Source: Jimgerdemannia flammicorona (Eukaryota; Mucoromycota; Endogonomycetes; Endogonales; Endogonaceae). From it: DNA of 10,388 nt. The notes below the pieces were generated by a model. The model saw only the letters and a program-made list of their open reading frames with translations, ran no database searches and was not told where the DNA came from. The stretch lies in assembly GCA_003990745.1 (NCBI GenBank), contig RBNI01007368.1, positions 1 to 10,388 of the forward strand, given 5' to 3'. Each line of letters starts with the position of its first letter. Positions within the stretch are counted from its first letter, which is position 1. Shown here one piece after another: positions 5,729-10,388 of the stretch. The translations under genes and the position numbers were made by a program.

Positions 5729-6942
5729 GTTATTTACTGGAGGCAGTTGAACTACTGGTAGTGGTATTACTGGTACTACTTGAGGTACTGGTGCAGAGTG
5801 TAATGGGGTTCTTTGAGTCTGTGTAAGTTGCTGGAGTAATAGTTGTGGATCTGGAGTAAGGGCTTGATAGATAGCTGTCTGTTACTGTGTAGGTATATTC
5901 TGTCCTGATGGAGGTATATCTCCTTCAGTGGTGTATTCAGGATCGAATTCACTGAGATACTCCTCCTCTTCTTCGGTTTGGTCTCCATGTACTTGGGTTT
6001 GCTCGGCGTCAAAGCAGACAGAATCAGTTGTATATCTGATTTCAGATGGACTTAATTCAAAGTCAAGTTCTGGTTCAGTATTGGTTTTGGATTCAGGTAG
6101 GGCTATAGCAGGGCCTGCTTCAGGTTCAGAATCAGGTAGTTGATGAAGAGTTTCTCTTGCTTCTTCCTTAAGAATATGGCGGGCCTTGCTGTTCTGGAAT
6201 CGGTAGTATAATGTGGTCTTGGTTCTGGTTCGGTGAAAGTCGGTAGAGTTGAGCCACTTGGCTACAGAGGCTTGGGCTTCATGAGGAACTAAGGCTAGAA
6301 AGACTGCTGCTGGTTGTCCTAGGTTGCTCGGATTCATGGAGCTGACAAAACTCTTATTGAGAAGAGTAAAGAAGGCTTCTATAAGACCTTCTTCGTCTTG
6401 ACTTGCTGGGTGTAGTACAAGGAGTTTGGTGAATAGGGTTTCACCTATTTGCTGGTTTAATCAGAGTACTTCTTTCTTTGAATGAAGTTTATCCCACTTG
6501 TTGCAGATGTGGAGGTCAAATTGTCCTTGTATGTCAGATTCAATTCTCTCCAGATTGTCAGATGGTTCACGATAAATTCCAGGTCAGAGGTTGGGCTTTA
6601 TACCAATTTGTAGGAATTCACAGAAGGGTTTGTAGTGGGGTGAGGAAGCGTCTTGAAGTGGAAATGGATTGTAAACCACTGCTACCAAGTTGTAAGAGGG
6701 TTGCTTTTTAGGGTAACCGTTACATAGTTCTGGAAGGGTTTTCTGGAAGTTCTGGATATTCTGGAAGACCGTTTTCTTATGGTCAAGATCAATTTTATAT
6801 GGAGTACGTCCTCTATACTTATTGATTTCTAGATCGGGTTGATGTCTCAACCAAAGTCCTTTTTGGACTAGTTCTGGATGTTCAGGATTTTCTGTATTTC
6901 AGGAAGTTCAAGAAACTAAGACCAGCTTGGTTGAATCAGCAT
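5729..6942 (-). pseudogene. N-terminal extension or separate ORF upstream of Gag (about 400 codons)
   Basis: ATG 6942 (MLIQPSWS) begins in one frame with TAG at 6918-6916 and 6870-6868. A 1-nt loss near 6866, relative to 1-452, then shifts it into the frame shared with Gag. From there it reads through GLWLRHQP and AAVFLALVPHEAQASVAKWLN to an acidic stretch with a run of five Glu (about 6000-5940), and then a proline-rich linker into Gag at 5728. Further stops are TGA 6586-6584, TGA 6463-6461 and TAA 5884-5882. It is long for a segment preceding a Ty3-type capsid, and I recognise no domain. It could be a Gag matrix-like extension or a separate ORF. The second copy at 452-1 lacks the 1-nt loss, which supports the reading frame. 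Confidence 0.55.
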
Positions 6943-7106
6943 ATCGCTGCAGACAATACCTAATTAGGAAATTTCGTGGTGGGGTTAGGAGTAGGACCTA
7001 ACGGGGAGTGAATTTACTTAAGAGTAGTTTGTGGATTATTAAATAGGTTTATTTGCTATTCATGATATTACTATACTAAGAGTATTTGTGTAAAGGGATA
7101 TTGTGG
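6943..7106 (-). other. Leader / possible R-U5 of the dUTPase element
   Basis: This stretch lies between LTR sequence shared by all copies and the gag ATG and is conserved with 453-615. It contains an AATAAA-type signal on the minus strand (7053-7048). I see no clear tRNA-complementary primer site. The LTR may extend into it. Confidence 0.5.
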
Positions 7107-7169
7107 GGAAGTGCTCAGGAGTTGTGTTCAGATTGTTCAGGTCTGAGATTCTGAGGTCTGGGGAGGGGG

Positions 7170-7177
7170 TATTTATA
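7170..7177 (-). promoter_or_regulatory. Downstream TATA box, 5' LTR
   Basis: TATAAATA on the minus strand, conserved in all three LTRs. An intact TGAGTCA bZIP-type site lies at 7234-7240, between the two TATA boxes. Confidence 0.45.
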
Positions 7178-7355
7178 CTAGTAAGGGGCTATCTGGACTA
7201 TGCTAGATATGGATGTAGCACTAAGTGCCTTGCTGAGTCAGAATGTAGTCACATAGTACAAGTGTAATCTGACATGTCAAGAGATCGTCTGACTGCTAAG
7301 TCAGTTCACAGTTACATCGTACAAGGCTAATCTAACTATACTATGACTGCTAATC

Positions 7356-7363
7356 TATTTATA
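7356..7363 (-). promoter_or_regulatory. Upstream TATA box, 5' LTR
   Basis: TATAAATA on the minus strand, 3 nt after the U3 frame stop and 186 nt upstream of the second TATA box. Confidence 0.45.
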
Positions 7364-7366
7364 GGT

Positions 7367-8107
7367 TTACATGCTGTCTGGGTAGTCTTCGATGACATCA
7401 CTATTGATAACATCATCACTGGTAAAGTCTGAGCAGTTTTCTGACTTCTGACATCATCAGTTTCAAGGTGTCATCACTTTTATCTCTTGCAGGATTAAGG
7501 CTGTCCTTGGTGGCGGTGGTTGTACAAGGATAACAGGTCTTGGTTCTCTTTTTTTTTGGTCTGCTGGCACATTTGTGAGGACTGGCCATTCTCGTCTAGG
7601 GCAAGGGCTCCCAATGTCGCAGCTGAGAGTTTGAACCTCTTGAAAATGATATTTTCTGTAATCTGAGGCAATTTCTAGTAGTAATATCTGTCACGTAGAT
7701 GGCTTGAGATTGGTTTCGACATTGTCAGCTTTCTTGAGTTCAGATGAAGCATCTGTCACTCTCCAACGGAGGTGACACAGATAGAGCGAATAGAGTTGTT
7801 CAAATGCATTTTGCTTCCACTAAATAATGAGGTCTTGTATAGTCACAGTATATCTTGGTCTTGAGTTGATAAGTGCAGTTTGTGAACCTTTTGGTAGATG
7901 AGATAGAGTTCTTCTTGTCTCAATTTGAGTTTGGTACTTTCAGTTTCCTTTTGTAATAGTATAGTACACCAAACTAGTTATAGTGGTTCAGAGTCAGTCT
8001 TATGGTTATAGTACTTCTTCTAGTATTCTTATATCTTGGCGGTGGGTTCTTGTACTTGCTGGTGTATTTCGTGTAACCAGATGATCTCTTGTTTTGTAGT
8101 CTCGCAT
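7367..8107 (-). pseudogene. U3-encoded reading frame of the short LTR, 5' copy (247 codons, decayed)
   Basis: ATG 8107 to TAA 7369-7367 is exactly 247 codons with no indel relative to the 3' LTR copy. About ten in-frame stops are present. At several of them the partner LTR keeps a sense codon (CAA for TAA, CGA for TGA), and at one site this copy keeps CAG where the partner has TAG. Distinctive stretches are EEVL, TITKG, WRVTDASSELKKADN, PVILVQPPPPRTALIL and a tail ending DVIEDYPDSM. The tail is shared with the long-LTR frame. No family is recognised; coding status is uncertain because the alternative frames are also fairly open. Confidence 0.4.
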
Positions 8108-8172
8108 GTGGTTTCCAAATTAGTTCTGAGGATGCCATGCGATTTTGATGGCTTGGAGGTTGTGCGCTTATA

Positions 8173-9720
8173 GCTCTGAAGAACATGATCACAAAGAGCA
8201 GTCATCTCCTCCAAAATGCTAGAGACCTTGACCATCTTCTTCCAGAAGTCCCAAGGTAGACCATCCTCCCCTGGCACTGTCCCAGTTTTAGTTGCTGCAA
8301 GGACACTCTGGACCTCCTCACCTCGCACTGGCAAGGCTAAGTCATCCAGTCCATCCACTTGTGGCAGCCTCCATTCCCCTAATGCATTATCAATAGCCAC
8401 CTCATCCACACCCCCTTCATCCTTACTCCACAAACTCTGCCATCTCTCTTTCAAAACCCCTAGGATTTGTTGTGTACCATGTACAATGTCCCCATCAGCA
8501 TCGAGGACTCCATCCCACCGATGTCTCACCCTCCTAGCATTGAGCAGATGGGATAAATATCTAGTAGGCCGCTCACCCTCCTCAAGCCCCTGCCACTATA
8601 GCCTAGCAGCCATACCCCACATATACACCTCCTCCTCTTCTCTCAACACCTATTGCAGTTCCAAGATCTCCAATTTAATCTGCACTAACCTCCAATCCTC
8701 CACCCCATTGGCAGTAAGCAAACCTGCCCAATCCAATTGCAATCTCCTCAGCCTGCTGGAAGCATACCTCATGTGCTTCCTCCTCTGTCTCCCAGCTTCT
8801 CTCCCAGCCTCTCCCCAATAGACTCTTGCAGCCTCTTTCAATCTCATCCACCAGGTGTTTACTGACAAACCCTCACCCCTCTAGTGATAAACTTTTGCCT
8901 GAATGTCCTCTACCCACGAATCCCACAACACCTTCTCAGCCAGCAGGGAGGAGTTGAGGCACCAATGTCTGGGTCCATCTCCACTCCCCCCTAACTGCCC
9001 CTGTTCCAACAGTCCCCAGTGATCAGACCATGGGTACCATTCCACCTCCAACACCTTCCAGACATCAGCTCCCCAATATTCTGCTATCAGAATCCAGTCA
9101 ATCCTTGTATCCAAGCCATTCACCCAATGTATGTAGACCCTGGAGTCGCCCCATCGCATTCTACCCATATCCCCTAAGGAGCTCAGCCTCTCCATCTCCT
9201 CCCATGCATCCAGGCCACCACTTCTCTCTCCTGCACTCCTCCCACCATCAGTGCAGTCCAAATGCTGATCTCTAACCATATTAAAGTCCCCCCCAATCAC
9301 ATTGACCCCTTCTGCCAATAGAATACCCTCCTCCAGCAGCTCCTCAATCCATGCAATCCTCTCCCCCCTAACCACAAGGCAGTAGCAAGAGCCAACCCTC
9401 ACTGACTCCCACCCTGGCCACTGCCAATCTCCCTAGACCAAGCGGTCACCCCAGCTCCTGATCCCCTCCAAGTCACCTCTACCCTTCCTCACCAGAATTG
9501 CCACTTTTCCAAACCAAGCAGTAGCTCTGCCCCATTCCTTAGTTCACTTCACCCAATTATCCTCATCCTCACACTGAATATCCTGTAGTAAAAATAGATC
9601 AGCCTCCAAACCCTTGAGCCAAGTAAAAATATTCTTATACCATCCCGAACCTCACAACCCATTCACATTCAAAGAGAAAATATTAGTTGTACTGTTTATA
9701 AGGAATAATGTTAAAGGCAA
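8173..9720 (-). pseudogene. LINE ORF2: APE endonuclease plus truncated reverse transcriptase
   Basis: One frame holds the endonuclease, a connector and the RT start. Motifs in order: SLNVNGL (about 9675-9655) followed by a TGA at 9654-9652 where APE enzymes usually have Arg; ADLFLLQDIQ (about 9603-9574); GGDFNMV (9294-9274); TRIDWIL (9108-9088); and SDHWGL (9027-9010), which contains the catalytic Asp-His pair. The connector is rich in R, E and L. The RT entry motif GTVPGEDGLPWDF (8283-8245) follows, and the frame breaks at the LTR about 24 codons later. Stops are TGA 9654 and 9546, and TAG 9435, 8883, 8652 and 8598 (first base). All are one transition from CGA or CAG. The endonuclease nicks target DNA for target-primed reverse transcription. 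The YxDD catalytic core of RT is not in the window. Confidence 0.85.
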
Positions 9721-9734
9721 AAGGATCCCATCCT

Positions 9735-10366
9735 CTACAAGTCCATATTCTGCTCCTCCTGCACTAAGTCCAATTCACGTTCAGCAGCTAGTTCCCTTTC
9801 CCCATCTTTCCATACCTTCAACCCTCCCAGAAGTTCGACCATCACCTCATCTTCCCTCTCCTCAAATTCCTCTCGATACTCCAGACAGGCCTCTTTCCAG
9901 AGCTGCAATCCATACCACTCAGTCTAGCAGTATGTCACCTACTCACCTACAGCCACCACCAGCTCTGCCTTCCTCACCTCATCAATCTCATATCTCTCCT
10001 TCTTTAAGAGAATCCCAGAATCTCACCCTTCAACACCTCCACCACTCCCTTACTATGCAGAATCCGCTCCCAGTACTCCTTAGACATAACCCGCAGATCC
10101 ACTTCTCCCAACGCATCAGTCACGAGGTTATCCATCATCTTACTTATCTATAGCAAGTTCCCTACCTCCTTCCCTCCTGGAGTCTCCAGCTGTCCTGCAT
10201 CCAACATCGTGGTGTCAGCACCCACGCTGGCTGCCTCATCCCACTCCTCCTCAGGGACATCCACCAGCTCATCCTCACCCGCCACCACCACCTGGCCCCC
10301 TTCCACCATATCAGGGACCCCAAAATACACTCGCTGAGTCCCCTCCATCAGCACATCCTCCAACAT
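9735..10366 (-). pseudogene. LINE ORF1-like region (frameshifted)
   Basis: ATG 10366 (MLEDVLMEGTQRVYFGVP) begins an acidic frame with TAG at 10150-10148. It continues as MMDNLVTDALGEVDLRVMSKEYWERILHS in pieces to about 10020. There the coding-like signal moves to the next frame (LLKKERYEIDEVRKAELVVAV), with TAG at 9941-9939 and 9926-9924. It becomes a Glu-rich helical segment (EYREEFEEREDEVMVELL) and ends at TAG 9737-9735. Its position before the endonuclease fits a LINE ORF1, which encodes an RNA-binding protein, but I see no zinc knuckle or RRM. An N-terminal part may lie beyond the window. Confidence 0.5.
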
Positions 10367-10388
10367 CCTTCTCTTTACTTTTTTTTTT

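Larger units (their letters stand above)
2231..8172 (-). mobile_element. Ty3/gypsy (chromovirus-like) LTR retrotransposon, internally deleted, carrying a dUTPase
   Basis: This element is about 5.9 kb, with a 5' LTR at 8172-7107, an internal region of about 3.8 kb and a 3' LTR at 3297-2231. In sense order it holds a leader, gag N-terminal extension, capsid, zinc knuckle, dUTPase, aspartic protease, chromodomain-like stub, polypurine tract and 3' LTR. RT, RNase H and integrase are absent, so it could only have moved in trans. It is inserted in a LINE at 8172/8173. At its low-coordinate end it abuts another LTR of the same family directly. The gypsy assignment rests on the protease DSGASGNF and ILGTPWL motifs and the capsid/CCHC region; chromovirus is inferred from the EEYKVEQIL stub. 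Confidence 0.85.
7107..8172 (-). repeat. 5' LTR (short type) of the dUTPase element
   Basis: Matches 3297-2231 end to end (1066 vs 1067 nt). The first bases are TATAAGCGCACAACC where the 3' copy has TGTAAGC, so the canonical TG has mutated to TA. The flank at 8173 is LINE coding sequence, which fixes this edge. A 741-nt U3 frame lies at 8107-7367, followed by TATA boxes at 7363-7356 and 7177-7170. Confidence 0.85.
8173..10388 (-). mobile_element. Non-LTR retrotransposon (LINE), 5' portion, interrupted by the gypsy element
   Basis: The minus strand is G-rich and encodes an ORF1-like region followed by an APE endonuclease-RT ORF. The reverse transcriptase breaks off at 8173, where the LTR begins. 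The remaining RT, 3' UTR and tail would be expected beyond the other side of the nested elements. The last bases before the LTR are CAGAGC (minus), so the 5-bp duplication to look for is AGAGC or similar. The window edge at 10388 is an A-run on the minus strand, so the true 5' end is not defined. Confidence 0.8.

Noticed and set aside
3293..6866. UGA read as Trp (altered code), suggested by TGA-only stops
   Set aside because: Two TAA stops also occur, TGG Trp codons are frequent, at least one TGA lies where Arg is expected, and LTR comparison shows CGA to TGA directly.
7974..8172. Small basic ORF with PPRY (KNPPPRYKN) in the short LTR
   Set aside because: It is another frame of the same U3 DNA; the 3' copy reads NPLPRY. 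The frame sharing its tail with the long-LTR gene is preferred, so this PPxY is probably chance.
8216..8821. 201-codon plus-strand ORF, Ser/Pro/Leu-rich, with others at 9030-9275 and 9614-10153
   Set aside because: They are antisense shadows of the G-rich LINE coding strand, which carries the APE and RT motifs.
10376..10388. Poly-T at the window end as a LINE poly-A tail or terminator
   Set aside because: On the minus strand it is upstream of ORF1, the wrong end for this LINE's tail. It may belong to a neighbouring sequence outside the window.
1..10388. CRISPR arrays, rRNA, tRNA genes or host protein genes
   Set aside because: No regularly spaced short repeats, no tRNA fold and no frame outside the transposon-related blocks were found.

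Overview
This window is a nest of decayed retrotransposons and shows no recognisable host gene. Every coding signal lies on the minus strand; open frames on the plus strand are shadows. The host is most likely a filamentous fungus, probably a mushroom-type basidiomycete. That rests on the style of the Ty3/gypsy Gag, protease and chromodomain-like segments and is an inference with modest confidence.

In the sense direction (high to low coordinates) the layout is as follows. (1) 10388-8173: a LINE-type non-LTR retrotransposon with an ORF1-like region, an APE-type endonuclease and the first residues of a reverse transcriptase. It is cut off at 8173 by an LTR element. (2) 8172-2231: a Ty3/gypsy element with a 5' LTR (8172-7107), a leader, and one long frame encoding an N-terminal extension, Gag capsid, a CCHC zinc knuckle, a complete five-motif dUTPase, an aspartic protease and a chromodomain-like stub. 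A polypurine tract and a 3' LTR (3297-2231) follow. Reverse transcriptase, RNase H and integrase are missing. (3) 2230-1: the 5' part of a second element of the same family. Its LTR is about 1.6 kb instead of about 1.07 kb, and it is followed by the leader and the start of gag.

Both LTR types carry a reading frame in U3 that ends 3 nt upstream of a TATA box. The two U3 frames are unrelated over most of their length but share the last ~16 codons, and the LTRs share both ends. The U3 coding cassette therefore looks exchanged between members of one family. The long-LTR frame (about 400 codons) carries two PPxY motifs.

The elements are dead. The 3.6 kb gag-dUTPase-protease frame has almost no indels but carries 13 in-frame stops, 11 of them TGA. 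Differences between the 5' and 3' LTRs of that element, which were identical at insertion, are all transitions where I compared them. This points to cytosine deamination (RIP-like mutation or decay of methylated DNA). The three most interesting features are the dUTPase placed between Gag and protease, the U3-encoded accessory frames, and the in-frame loss of the whole RT-RNaseH-IN block.
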